Of a DNA stretch of 48,773 nucleotides, positions 35,211 through 44,318 are shown in pieces. The stretch is from Candidatus Propionivibrio dominans (lineage in GTDB: Bacteria; Pseudomonadota; Gammaproteobacteria; Burkholderiales; Rhodocyclaceae), in the NCBI GenBank assembly GCA_016709335.1, contig JADJNC010000029.1:1-48773 (forward strand), given 5' to 3'. Numbering within the stretch: position 1 is the first letter of the stretch; each line of letters begins with the position of its first letter. The translations under genes were made by a program, and so were the position numbers. The notes under the pieces are model-generated. The model searched no databases. It saw only the letters and a program-made list of their open reading frames with translations, and was not told the DNA's origin.

Positions 35211-36815
35211 TCAAACCACGACGAAGCTCACGCGTTCAAAATCCGGACCTTCATCCAGTACGTGAATCAGTTTCATGCGCCAGGGTTTCTCTGCATTGAT
35301 CTCGAGGATGCGACCGGCCCGATACCAGCCCTGCGGAATGACCAGCGATTGATCGGTGCCGACCGAGGGAACGGCGGGTAGCAGGAAAGCCCGGCTGTAC
35401 CTTTCGTTGTGTACAGAGCCCTGGCCGAGCGGGCGGGCAGCAACGGCCTGCGGGATGCCGGCCAGGGCGGCGACCCCGGCAATCAAGCCGCCCTTCTGCT
35501 CCTGCATCAGCCAGGTTGTCTGGGCCAGCAGAAAGCGTTCACCCTCATTCGGGCAGATGGCCAGTAACTGTCCGTGCGCCATTTTCTTGCCGGCGGTGCT
35601 GCGCATCAGACGAAAGCCGTTTGGCGATTGATTCACCACTTCCCACTGATCGACCGTGAAACCGAGCAGCTCCTGGCGTACCGCCAGTTCCTGCGTCGGG
35701 TCGACCATGTGACGGAAGGCAAAAAGGCTTTCGAATTCCAGCCGGGAGTAGGTGCGAACGTTTTCCGGGGTTAACTCCTTGCCGGAAATGTAGTAATACA
35801 TCGCATCAAAACCAATGCACAGCTTGGCTATCCCTGAAGTCGAACGGCGGCGGAATTTGCGCGTGGCGCGCGCCTGCGACCACGGGCGGGAGAGGTGTTC
35901 GAGCAAGTGTCGGCATTGGCCGGAAGAGCAATCCTCGCCGAGGCCAATCTGCGCCGGAGGGATTTTGTGCCTCAATTTCTGGCGAATCTGGCTTAACTGC
36001 GTGGCCAGACGCGAAGTGTCGAGACGGCGTAAATGCTCGGTCTGCAGACAGTCGGCGGTCAATCGCAGACCGACGTCCTGCGACAGGTCGATAACGAACT
36101 GTGGCAAAGACTCACCCGGCAGGGCGGGGTGCAGGCTGACCAGATGCGACCAGTTGCTGGCCCAGCGACGCGCCAGGTTCTGGTCGCGGATCGAGAGACT
36201 GTAAGGGCCGGCCAGTTCGGAGAGCAACACACTGAGGAAGCTTGCCGTGCAATTCGTGCTGCGCCCGAGCGGATCGAGGGTATCGGGAACGGGCAGGGTG
36301 ACCACCCCCCATTTCTCGGCAGCGGAGTAATAGCCATGCAGATCGAACCACAATCCCGGCGCCAGCTCGCGCCGTGCACGCTGGTGCTCGACTATGGCCA
36401 GACCGCTATAGGAAATGCTGCGCTGCAGAGTCAGTGCTCTGCGCAACAGGTGCGCGGCGTCGATGGCTGCGCTGTCAAGTCGGGTGCAGTGCGCATAGGC
36501 CTTGGCCATTTTGAGCCAGGTGGCAACGACCTGGCGGAAACATTGCTCCTCAACCTCGTCCAGTGGCAGCGGCTTGTTGATGTAGTGGCGGGCCAGCTCT
36601 TCTTCGACGAAACAGAGGGGTTCCCGTAATTCTTCGAGCAGATTGAGATAAACCTCAGCCTGGGGTGGCGATTGCAACAGGCTATCGAGAAACTGGTTAA
36701 TCTCGCCTTCTGCCTTTTGCGGGTTGGCCAAAGTCAGGAGAGACAGCATCTGCAGCCCGGTCTGCAGGTCCGGGATGGCCGTGGTGCTCGGCAACGGGTA
36801 GATCAAAGCGCTCAT
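35211..36815 (-). CDS. Conserved hypothetical protein with PilZ-like C-terminus
   Basis: Start ATG 36815 (MSALIYPLPSTTAIPDL, 534 residues) is preferred to 36839 because of a GAGAT box nine bases upstream. The N-terminal two-thirds are helical (FLDSLLQSPPQAEVYLNLLE, LPLDEVEEQCFRQVVATWLK) with no motif I can name; there is one CSSGQCRHLLEHL patch. The last 150 residues (VVNQSPNGFRLMRSTAGKKM, GQLLAICPNEG, GWYRAGRILEINAEKPWRMK) read like a beta-barrel PilZ-type domain, though a clear RxxxR...D/NxSxxG motif is lacking. Similar proteins occur in Rhodocyclales. It converges on the ferredoxin with six bases between stops and lies downstream of the dynamin-like GTPase on the same strand, so the two may be co-expressed. 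Confidence 0.7.
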   Translation of the reverse strand: MSALIYPLPSTTAIPDLQTGLQMLSLLTLANPQKAEGEINQFLDSLLQSPPQAEVYLNLLEELREPLCFVEEELARHYINKPLPLDEVEEQCFRQVVATWLKMAKAYAHCTRLDSAAIDAAHLLRRALTLQRSISYSGLAIVEHQRARRELAPGLWFDLHGYYSAAEKWGVVTLPVPDTLDPLGRSTNCTASFLSVLLSELAGPYSLSIRDQNLARRWASNWSHLVSLHPALPGESLPQFVIDLSQDVGLRLTADCLQTEHLRRLDTSRLATQLSQIRQKLRHKIPPAQIGLGEDCSSGQCRHLLEHLSRPWSQARATRKFRRRSTSGIAKLCIGFDAMYYYISGKELTPENVRTYSRLEFESLFAFRHMVDPTQELAVRQELLGFTVDQWEVVNQSPNGFRLMRSTAGKKMAHGQLLAICPNEGERFLLAQTTWLMQEQKGGLIAGVAALAGIPQAVAARPLGQGSVHNERYSRAFLLPAVPSVGTDQSLVIPQGWYRAGRILEINAEKPWRMKLIHVLDEGPDFERVSFVVV

Positions 36816-36972
36816 CAGTTGGACATCTCTTGTTGCCATTTCATGGTAGCTGGCCGGGGGATGAATTCATCAGACAAGTTGTACCACAACTTCATGGCCA
36901 AGGCTATTTCGACCGGTGTGAAACCGTAATTTTTGATGTTTTACTTTCAATGGAATTCATGGGTTGAAGCGA

Positions 36973-38928
36973 TCAGGCGGCACTCAGCAGGTTTCGATGG
37001 CTGACTGATACTTTCAAAATCCGCTGGACGTCCTGACCGACCTTTTCGATCGACTGGATCTGTGACACAAAATTGTTCTCGACATGCAGCAGTTCGTTGA
37101 TTCGATCTTCCAGTGTGTCGGTTGCCTGATGAATGCGTTTGATGCTCTCCAGTCGTCGCTTGAGCTGGATCTGATGTTCGCGAACCCGGGTTTCCATGGG
37201 CGCCATGATGGCCTTCAGCCAGGATTCGGCGTCACGGTTGGCGCGTTCGAACGCGCGTCTGACCTGCGTGGCGACTTCCTCGAAAAACTTCTGGGTCAGC
37301 TTGTTCTTCTGATGTGTCATCAACTGGAACATGGTGTTGAGATGCGTATCGCACCAGAACTCAAGGCGCTCGATATCCTTCTGGTAACGAAGCAAGGACA
37401 AATTGCTTGGTGCGCCGAGATTGAGGCCGTGTTCTACCGAGAACTTCCTGTACATTGCTTCCATCATGGTGCGGATTTCACCGATCTCGCCGTCTGATTT
37501 GATCAGATTGTCGCGTGCGACGCTGAAGAAATTCTTCATTGCATCCGACAGCGTTTTTGAAAACGTCGCTTCGAGCATGGTTTCGCGGGTTGTTGATGTC
37601 AGGAGGCGCAGGGCGTCAAGACCAAGATGGTCGAATAGTTTGTTGGTCAGTTGCGAAAAGACGCTGCGCAGGGCGTAGTAGCGTTGCAGCCCGGCCTCGA
37701 ACTCCTCTTTTTCGATACGGACCTTGCCCATCATGTATTCAACGACCCCCTTGTTTTTTCCGCGTAGTTCGGTCAGTTCGCCGAGCTGTTCGCGCAGACC
37801 GGTGAGGCGTGATTCGACAAGGCTGTGCATGCGCAGGTAGATGTCGGCAAACTCGGCGTCGGTATTTTCGTGAATGATTTCCTGCTTGGCTGGAATCAGC
37901 TCTCCGGAAAGCGCGGATTCGAGATCGGGCAGACGGCTGCGTTTGAGTAGCGAAGCGTCCTTGTTGATCTTGGCCACCAGCGCCTTCTGCGCCGAAACAG
38001 GAAAAATCTGGCTGGTAGGCAAATCAAGTGTCCACGCGCAACTGTTGGTCTGCCTGGTGATTTCGGCGTTGATTTCGTCTTCCGACTTGAGTTCGTCCCA
38101 CATGCTGTCGATCTTGTTGAGAACGACAATACGTCCTTTTTTTCGTCCGCCGGGTGCGCCGATGTGTTCGTTCCAGATCGCCAGATCGGACTGCGTCACT
38201 CCGGTATCTGCTGCCAGGATGAAGAGCACGGCATGTGCATTGGGAAGCAGCGACAGCGTCAGCTCAGGTTCCGCGCCGATGGCGTTGAGACCCGGCGTGT
38301 CGAGAATGACGAGACCCTGTTTCAGAAGGGGGTGAGGGAAGTTGATGATGGCGTGGCGCCAGTGCGGGATTTCGACCATTCCGTCCTCAGCAACCCGAAC
38401 CACGGAGGATTCGCTGTTGCCGCTGGCAAAGCCCAGTTTTTCGGCAATGTCAGGAGAAACGCGCACGACTTCACTGACCGAACGGAGCGCCTCCTGCATC
38501 GATTCGGCCGATTTGGTGTTGAGCGGAACGACTTTCCATTCGTCGGGGAAACGTTTGTAGTCGCTGATGCTGGAATTGCTTTCACGGGTCTGGATCGGCA
38601 GCAGTTCGATGCCGGGCGGCTTGCCCGGGTCATACATCAGTTCGGTCGGGCACATGGTGGTACGACCGGCCGTCGAGGGCAACATGCGGTTACCGTAATC
38701 GGCGAAGAATATGGCGTTGATCAGTTCCGACTTGCCACGCGAGAACTCGGCAACAAAGGCGACATTCAGACGATCCTCGCGCAGTTTTTCGAGTAGCTGC
38801 CGGATACGCAGTTCAGTCTGGGCATCGCTCAGTTCGTTTTCGGACAGGCATTTTCGGAAAGCCTCAAGGCCAGCAGAAAGCTGAGTGCGCCATTTACTGT
38901 AGGCAGCAAATTGTTGAGCAAGCGTCAT
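36973..38928 (-). CDS. Dynamin-like GTPase
   Basis: ATG 38928 gives 651 residues (an ATG at 38940 would add four). The GTPase domain has G1 EFSRGKSEL (residues 61-69), G2 Thr in PSTAGRTTMCPTEL, G3 LVILDTPGLNAIG and G4 VVLNKIDSMWDE. After about residue 330 it is largely alpha-helical with long charged stretches (RMHSLVESRLTGLREQLGEL; TRVREHQIQLKRRLESIKRI), as in the stalk of bacterial dynamin-like proteins. No transmembrane paddle is obvious. Such proteins remodel or guard membranes, and some protect against phage or antibiotics. The gap to the hypothetical PilZ-like gene is about 160 bases. Confidence 0.87.
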   Translation of the reverse strand: MTLAQQFAAYSKWRTQLSAGLEAFRKCLSENELSDAQTELRIRQLLEKLREDRLNVAFVAEFSRGKSELINAIFFADYGNRMLPSTAGRTTMCPTELMYDPGKPPGIELLPIQTRESNSSISDYKRFPDEWKVVPLNTKSAESMQEALRSVSEVVRVSPDIAEKLGFASGNSESSVVRVAEDGMVEIPHWRHAIINFPHPLLKQGLVILDTPGLNAIGAEPELTLSLLPNAHAVLFILAADTGVTQSDLAIWNEHIGAPGGRKKGRIVVLNKIDSMWDELKSEDEINAEITRQTNSCAWTLDLPTSQIFPVSAQKALVAKINKDASLLKRSRLPDLESALSGELIPAKQEIIHENTDAEFADIYLRMHSLVESRLTGLREQLGELTELRGKNKGVVEYMMGKVRIEKEEFEAGLQRYYALRSVFSQLTNKLFDHLGLDALRLLTSTTRETMLEATFSKTLSDAMKNFFSVARDNLIKSDGEIGEIRTMMEAMYRKFSVEHGLNLGAPSNLSLLRYQKDIERLEFWCDTHLNTMFQLMTHQKNKLTQKFFEEVATQVRRAFERANRDAESWLKAIMAPMETRVREHQIQLKRRLESIKRIHQATDTLEDRINELLHVENNFVSQIQSIEKVGQDVQRILKVSVSHRNLLSAA

Positions 38929-39018
38929 GATCAGTTCCAACGCAACAAAAGATTCTTCACTCTATCACAAAGTCTTGCCCAATCAATCACATGGGTTTGC
39001 CCTGTTGATGTAAATGAT

Positions 39019-39846
39019 TCACCGCTGACAGCGCGGACAGTAGAAAGTGGATCGACCCGCCTGACGAACCGAATGTACTGGCTGCTCACAGGTCGGGCAG
39101 GGTTCACCGAGACGATCATAAACTGCGCAGGAAAGCTGGAAGCAGCCCGCACCGCCATCGCTATGTACATAGTCGCGTACGCTGCTGCCGCCAGCAGCAA
39201 TGGCCGTTTCAAGTGTTGAACGGATGGCCGGGACGAGAATCCGGTAGCGCTTGCGACTGATCCGATCGGCCGCGCGCAAGGGTGAAATGCCCGCTCTGAA
39301 AAGACTTTCGGAGGCGTAGATGTTGCCGATGCCGACGACCAGATGGCTGTCCATCAGCAAGGGTTTGATCGGCACGCTGCGCCGGCGGGTGGCGGCGAAC
39401 AGCCAGTCTCCGTCAAACACAGGGGACAGAGGTTCGATGCCAAGCGTGGCGATCAGCGGGTGCCGGACAACGTCATCGCCTTCGTGCCAGAGCAGCGTGC
39501 CGAAACGCCGCGGGTCGCGAAAACGCAAGGTCGTGCGGGCGAAAACCAGATCGACATGATCGTGCTTCTGTGCCGGCGTACCCGTCCTGACCAGACGCAG
39601 ACTGCCGGACATGCCAAGGTGCAGGATCAGCCAGCCACCGCCCTCGGCACTTTCACAGTCGAAAAGAAGATATTTTCCGCGCCGGGAAATCGCGTCGACG
39701 CGCAGACCGGTGAGTCGCGTGGCAAGCCAGGCAGGGATGTCGTGGCGAAGTTTTGGCGTCCGGAAAATGGCGTTGACCATGCGTTGCCCGGGCAGAAAAG
39801 GCAATAATCCTAAACGGCTGACTTCAACTTCAGGGAGTTCTGGCAT
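39019..39846 (-). CDS. mutM: Formamidopyrimidine-DNA glycosylase (Fpg/MutM)
   Basis: A 275-residue enzyme starting MPELPEVEVSRLGL, where P1/E2 after Met removal form the catalytic N-terminus. The catalytic Lys is in SRRGKYLLFD; GNIYASESLFRAGISP marks the helix-two-turn-helix; the C-terminal zinc finger is CPTCEQPV...FYCPRCQR (C-x2-C-x16-C-x2-C). It excises 8-oxoguanine and other oxidised purines. It is divergent from the TPR gene with 95 bases between starts. Length and motifs are complete. Confidence 0.97.
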   Translation of the reverse strand: MPELPEVEVSRLGLLPFLPGQRMVNAIFRTPKLRHDIPAWLATRLTGLRVDAISRRGKYLLFDCESAEGGGWLILHLGMSGSLRLVRTGTPAQKHDHVDLVFARTTLRFRDPRRFGTLLWHEGDDVVRHPLIATLGIEPLSPVFDGDWLFAATRRRSVPIKPLLMDSHLVVGIGNIYASESLFRAGISPLRAADRISRKRYRILVPAIRSTLETAIAAGGSSVRDYVHSDGGAGCFQLSCAVYDRLGEPCPTCEQPVHSVRQAGRSTFYCPRCQR

Positions 39847-39941
39847 TGCTGCTACCGATAAAAGTCCATAACATGCGTAAAACCATTATGAAGCAAACGA
39901 CTCTACACTGAAGTGGTCTGATTGATAATTGCAAGGAATCC

Positions 39942-41693
39942 ATGAAACACATTCGACGCACCCTCTGTTTCGCCGCGCTGTCCATCGTCTACAGTCTGCC
40001 GCTACTGGCTGCTGATGGGGCGGCACCGGCCCGGAAACGCACGCCGGCAGTGCGCGAGACCAAACGCCCGACGACCCCTGAACTTCGGCCAGGCGATACG
40101 CAGTATGCCAATCAGCCCGGGCAGGTGATCTATCAGGTATTGCTGGCCGAAATCGCCCTGCAGCGCGGTGATGCCAATCTGGCCAGCCAGGCTTACGCCG
40201 ATCTCGCCTTGCGTACCCGCGATCCGCAAGTTCTGGAGCGGACAGTCGAAGTAGCGGGCTATGCCCGTCGTTTCGATCTGGCGCTTGAAGCGGCGCGCCT
40301 GTGGATTGATGTAGACCCCACATCGAAACGCGCACAGCAAATGATGGTCAGTGTAATGATTCTTTCGAATCAGCTTGACGATCTCGCTCCCGGCCTGATT
40401 CGCATGCTCGAAGTCGACAAGGAGTCTCTTGCCGATAATCTCCTCGGGCTGAACCGCATGTTTGCCCGCAATCCGGATCGTCAAGCCGTTTTCAGCCTGA
40501 TCGACAAGGTTACCAGACCCTTCTTTGGTATTGCCGAAGCGCATTACGCCGTGGCCCTGGCCGCGGTTTCGGCCGGGGTCAACGAACGGGCGCTGGCTGA
40601 GGTGCGGAGGGCGCTCGAGTTGCGCACGGACTGGGAAATGGCGGCCTTGTTGCAAGCACAACTGCTGTCGCGTGAGTCGCCTGCCGAGGCAATCAGCTTC
40701 ATGCAGGGCTTCGTCGAGCGCAACCCGAAAGCATTTGACGTCCGCTTGTATCTGGCACGGGCGCTGATTGGCGAGAAGCGTTATGGTGAAGCCAGAAGCC
40801 ATTTCGATCTGTTGCTGGCGGCCTATCCGGAGCGAGCGGAAGTTCTTTATCCGGCAGCCATACTGGCGCTGCAGCAGGACGACAGAACGCTTGCCGAAGC
40901 CCGCTTGAAACTTCTGGTGACTCTGGATATTCCGGACAAGAGCCTGGCCTATTATTACCTCGGGCAGATTGCCGAGGAGGACAAACGCAGCGCCGAGGCG
41001 CTGGCCCATTACGCGCAGGTCGGTGCCGGCGAACATTACCTTCCGGCGCAATTGCGCAGCGCACAACTGCTGGCTGGTCAGGGGCAGCTTGACGCAGCAC
41101 GCAAACAGCTCGGTAAAGCAAAGGCGGGAACGCCCGAAGAACGTGTGCAACTGTTGATCGCCGAAGCCAGCTTGCTGCGTGAGGCCAGGCAGACGCAGGC
41201 GGCGTTCGATCTGCTGGATCAGGCGCTGGCCGGTCAGCCCGAGCAACCCGAACTGCTTTATGAAAGTGCTCTGCTTGCTGAAAGACTTGGGCGCCTGGAC
41301 CTTCTCGAAAGCCGCCTGCGCAAGCTCATCGAATTGCGCCCGGAGAGTGCGCAGGCCTACAACGCCCTGGGATATTCCTACGCCGAGCGCAATCTTCGTC
41401 TGCCTGAAGCGCGTGAGTTGATTGAAAAGGCGCTCAAGCTGGCGCCTGAGGATAGTTTCATTCTCGATAGTCTGGGCTGGGTACTCTACCGGCAGGGCGA
41501 TTTGCCCGGCGCCTTGAGCATCCTTGAACGAGCCTATGCAAAGCGAGCCGATCCCGAGATTGCGGCGCATCTGGGCGAAGTGCTGTGGGTTCTCGGGCGC
41601 AAGGAGGAAGCGGGACGCATCTTGCGTGAGGCGCAACAGAAATTCCCCACCAATGAGGCCTTGGCGGACCTGATCAAGAAGTTTGCCCTCTGA
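39942..41693 (+). CDS. Periplasmic/secreted tetratricopeptide-repeat protein
   Basis: A 583-residue protein with a signal peptide (about 1-23, SLPLLAA). After a Pro-rich linker nearly the whole chain is TPR repeats: YQVLLAEIALQRGDANLASQ, YAVALAAVSAGVNERALAEV, VRLYLARALIGEKRYGEARS, LAYYYLGQIAEEDKRSAEAL, AYNALGYSYAERNLRLPEAR and DSLGWVLYRQGDLPGALSIL. It is the TPR protein regularly found upstream of lolB in betaproteobacteria. No enzymatic motif is visible, so a scaffold in envelope biogenesis is the likely role. lolB follows after about 190 bases. Confidence 0.88.
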   Translation: MKHIRRTLCFAALSIVYSLPLLAADGAAPARKRTPAVRETKRPTTPELRPGDTQYANQPGQVIYQVLLAEIALQRGDANLASQAYADLALRTRDPQVLERTVEVAGYARRFDLALEAARLWIDVDPTSKRAQQMMVSVMILSNQLDDLAPGLIRMLEVDKESLADNLLGLNRMFARNPDRQAVFSLIDKVTRPFFGIAEAHYAVALAAVSAGVNERALAEVRRALELRTDWEMAALLQAQLLSRESPAEAISFMQGFVERNPKAFDVRLYLARALIGEKRYGEARSHFDLLLAAYPERAEVLYPAAILALQQDDRTLAEARLKLLVTLDIPDKSLAYYYLGQIAEEDKRSAEALAHYAQVGAGEHYLPAQLRSAQLLAGQGQLDAARKQLGKAKAGTPEERVQLLIAEASLLREARQTQAAFDLLDQALAGQPEQPELLYESALLAERLGRLDLLESRLRKLIELRPESAQAYNALGYSYAERNLRLPEARELIEKALKLAPEDSFILDSLGWVLYRQGDLPGALSILERAYAKRADPEIAAHLGEVLWVLGRKEEAGRILREAQQKFPTNEALADLIKKFAL

Positions 41694-41881
41694 TGTGCAA
41701 AGATTTACCAAGCCCATTCATCATGAGAAGCGATTGCCTGCCCGTTTCGCTCAGTACTTGCCCAAGTGATGGCACAAGACGCCATTCGGGCAGACCGCGG
41801 CTTATCCTGCCGGGCGGGGGATAGGGTGTGTGTCACGCGCGCGACACTCTCGTTAAACGGATGCCGTCGAATCCTCGTTTC

Positions 41882-42469
41882 ATGCGCTTTTACCGCACCC
41901 TCGGACTTCTTCTCGGCGTACTGCTCCTCGGTGGCTGCGCCAATCTTCCTGCATCGACAGGCATAGCGCCGCCGCGTGACGCGCTGGTCGATTTCACGCT
42001 TGAGGCCCGGTTTTCCCTGCGCCATGAAGACAAAAGCTACTCCGGACGTTTGAGTTGGCGGCACGCCGGGATGAACAACGAGTTGCTGCTGTCTTCACCG
42101 TTTGGTCAGGGAATGGCTGAAATTGTTACCAGCGAAAGATACGCACGGCTGACCAGCAGCGATGGCAGGGTATATGAGGCGTCAGATGCCGAAACACTGA
42201 CCCGTCAGGTTCTCGGTTACCCGCTGCCATTGGATCAACTCACCGACTGGGTGCGCGGGTGGGGCGCTGCGGCCGGGATTTCCGAGCGGGATGCCCTTGG
42301 ACGACCCTTGCGCCTGCGTCATGAGGACTGGCTGATTGACTACGGCTACGCCAGCGATGATCCCCAGGCGCCGCCCGATCGCATCTTCGCCGAACGTGCG
42401 GGTGGCTTCGCATTGCGCCTGCGCATTGACGAGTGGAGCAGCACGTTGCCGGGAAAGCGGGAGCCGTGA
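41882..42469 (+). CDS. lolB: Outer-membrane lipoprotein insertion factor LolB
   Basis: ATG 41882 (MRFYRTLGLLLGVLLLGGC) gives a 195-residue precursor with a lipobox LGGC (Cys19) at the normal distance; ATG 41861 or GTG 41828 upstream would lengthen the signal. The mature chain has the LolB wording VDFTLEARFSLRHEDKSYSG, RLSWRHAGMNNELLLSSPFG, the YEASDAETLTRQVLGYPLPL segment and LTDWVRGWG. LolB receives lipoproteins from LolA and inserts them in the outer membrane. The stop overlaps the ispE start as GTGA, the usual betaproteobacterial order. Confidence 0.93.
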   Translation: MRFYRTLGLLLGVLLLGGCANLPASTGIAPPRDALVDFTLEARFSLRHEDKSYSGRLSWRHAGMNNELLLSSPFGQGMAEIVTSERYARLTSSDGRVYEASDAETLTRQVLGYPLPLDQLTDWVRGWGAAAGISERDALGRPLRLRHEDWLIDYGYASDDPQAPPDRIFAERAGGFALRLRIDEWSSTLPGKREP

Positions 42470-43332
42470 ACAGCGAAGTGTCATTGAAGGAATGGACCTG
42501 GCAGAGCGTCTACCCGGCGCCGGCCAAGCTGAATCTTTTTCTTCACGTTACCGGACGGCGCGCCGACGGTTACCATCTGCTGCAAACCCTGTTCCGCTTC
42601 ATCGATTTTGGTGACCGCCTGCGCTTTGTCGCGCGCGATGATGACGAAGTAATTCTGGTGAATCCGCTGCCGGGAGTGCCGGTGGAAAACGATCTGACGC
42701 TGCGCGCAGCGCGTTTGTTGCAGGCTGAAACCGGTTGCCGCCAGGGAGTCGAAATCTTCATCGACAAGCGCCTGCCGATGGGCGGTGGCCTGGGGGGGGG
42801 CAGCTCGGATGCCGCCACCGTGTTGCTGGCCCTCAACCATCTCTGGCAGCTTGGCCTGTCGCGCCGGCGCTTGCAGGAAATAGGCCTGACGCTGGGCGCC
42901 GATGTGCCTGTCTTCATTTTCGGGCGCAATGCTTTTGCCGAGGGAGTCGGCGAAAGCCTGCGAGCGGTCGAACTGCCAGCGGCCTGGTATGTCGTTCTGG
43001 AACCGCCTGTCCAGGTGCCAACCGCAGCAATATTCGGCGCTGCAGAACTCAAGCGCGACAGCGCGCCGATGCGTGCGGTCGACTGGAAACCGGGTATCGG
43101 CGGCAACGATCTGGAAGCGGTGGCGGTATCCCGTTTCCCTGCTGTCGCCGAACACCTTCGCTGGCTATCCGCTTTTGGCGAGGCGCGCATGAGCGGCTCC
43201 GGCGCCTGTGTCTTTGCCGAGTTCGGGTCGCAGGAAGCGGCTGCGCAGGTGATCGGCCAGTTGCCTGCCGGAATGAGCGGCTGGATCGCCGCCGGGCTGG
43301 ATTTCCATCCGCTGCACGAACTCGCTGCGTGA
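42466..43332 (+). CDS. ispE: 4-diphosphocytidyl-2-C-methyl-D-erythritol kinase
   Basis: The GTG at 42466 overlaps the lolB stop (GTGA) with GCGGGAG upstream, giving 288 residues; a start further up inside lolB is possible but not needed. GHMP-kinase motifs are PAPAKLNLFLHVTGRRADGY, the ATP loop LPMGGGLGGGSSDAATVLLA and C-terminal FGEARMSGSGACVFAEF. It phosphorylates CDP-methylerythritol in the non-mevalonate isoprenoid pathway. In relatives tRNA-Gln and prs follow directly; here several kilobases intervene. Confidence 0.96.
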   Translation: MNSEVSLKEWTWQSVYPAPAKLNLFLHVTGRRADGYHLLQTLFRFIDFGDRLRFVARDDDEVILVNPLPGVPVENDLTLRAARLLQAETGCRQGVEIFIDKRLPMGGGLGGGSSDAATVLLALNHLWQLGLSRRRLQEIGLTLGADVPVFIFGRNAFAEGVGESLRAVELPAAWYVVLEPPVQVPTAAIFGAAELKRDSAPMRAVDWKPGIGGNDLEAVAVSRFPAVAEHLRWLSAFGEARMSGSGACVFAEFGSQEAAAQVIGQLPAGMSGWIAAGLDFHPLHELAA

Positions 43333-43378
43333 ATGTGCCTGTCACGGACAATACAGCACCGCTAACGGGAAAAATCAA

Positions 43379-43927
43379 TCAATAAGCCGGTTTTTCCTTG
43401 GCGTCGTTGAAGCGCTTGACGCCGGTCATGATCTCCTGCTTTGCTTCTTCGACACCGAGCCAGCCCTTGAGCTTGACGAACTTGCCGGGCTCCAGATCCT
43501 TGTAGTGCGCGAAGAAATGCGAGATCTGATCGAGGATGATCGGCTGTATGTCGCGCTGGCTGACGATGTCGCGATACATTGTCGTCAGCTTGTCGACCGG
43601 GACAGCGAGCAGTTTGTGATCTTCTCCGGCCTCATCTTCCATCTCCAGCATGCCGATCGGGCGGCAGCGGACGACCACCCCCGGCGGCAGAGGAAACTGA
43701 GCCAGTACCAGGACATCAACCGGGTCGCCATCATCGGAGATGGTGTGCGGAATATAGCCGTAGTTGCAGGGGTAATGCATGGACGTGGACATGAAGCGAT
43801 CAACGAAAATCGCGCCACTGGCCTTGTCGACCTCGTATTTCACCGGGTCGGCGTGCATCGGGATCTCGATGATGACATTGAAATCGTTGGGGAGGGAGAT
43901 GCCGGAGGGGACATTGTTCAGCGCCAT
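43379..43927 (-). CDS. ppa: Inorganic pyrophosphatase (family I)
   Basis: A 182-residue soluble enzyme of typical bacterial length. It has IEIPMHADPVKYEVDKASG, VDRFMSTSMHYPCNYGYIPH and the signature DGDPVDVLV with its metal-binding aspartates, followed by VDKLTTMYRDIVSQRDI and HYKDLEPGKFVKLKGW. It hydrolyses diphosphate to phosphate and so pulls biosynthetic reactions forward. It converges on ispE with 46 bases between stops. No frame damage is visible. Confidence 0.97.
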   Translation of the reverse strand: MALNNVPSGISLPNDFNVIIEIPMHADPVKYEVDKASGAIFVDRFMSTSMHYPCNYGYIPHTISDDGDPVDVLVLAQFPLPPGVVVRCRPIGMLEMEDEAGEDHKLLAVPVDKLTTMYRDIVSQRDIQPIILDQISHFFAHYKDLEPGKFVKLKGWLGVEEAKQEIMTGVKRFNDAKEKPAY

Positions 43928-44108
43928 GTTGGTTTCTCGTGAAAGTTTGATTGAAAATCGTCGGGAGGGTTACGCTAGTGTAGTGCCTGATCCGGCTTAT
44001 ACCAGGTTGGCAGGCGTAGAGAGTCTACGCCATAGCCGCCCAGGGTGACAGCGCCGATTACGGTGGCATCGGTGCTGGCTGAGCGAGCGCCCGGAAGCGA
44101 CATCCTGG
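43928..44108. other. Intergenic gap between ppa and the 202-bp element
   Basis: It contains the ppa leader (promoter side of the minus-strand gene) and about 130 bases with no recognisable content. The sequence around 44030-44105 looks like a leftover fragment, since it does not match anything else in the window. Confidence 0.4.
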
Positions 44109-44310
44109 CAGCCTGTCGGACTTGACCAAGTCGGCTGCAAAAAGTGGGAAGACGGCTCATTTTTCCCCGTATTTCTGTGCGAATAGAACAACTATTCGCT
44201 TGAAATCCGTGCAATGGGGTAAGCAGGCATTTCGCTGCAAGGCGAAAGCTCGCAAAAACTGCGCTCGTCCCCCACATTTTTCGCTTCGACACATCAAGTC
44301 CGACAGGCTG
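44109..44310 (-). repeat. 202-bp MITE-like element, copy 2 (inverted relative to copy 1)
   Basis: Same length and the same perfect 17-bp inverted ends (CAGCCTGTCGGACTTGA / TCAAGTCCGACAGGCTG) as 16070-16271, but in opposite orientation, with about four base differences. The internal GCGAATAG/CTATTCGC hairpin is preserved. The flanks (CTGG left, CTTA right) do not form a matching 4-bp duplication, unlike copy 1. Its right end lies only eight bases from the left inverted repeat of the adjoining IS4-type element. Confidence 0.88.
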
Positions 44311-44318
44311 CTTACTAC

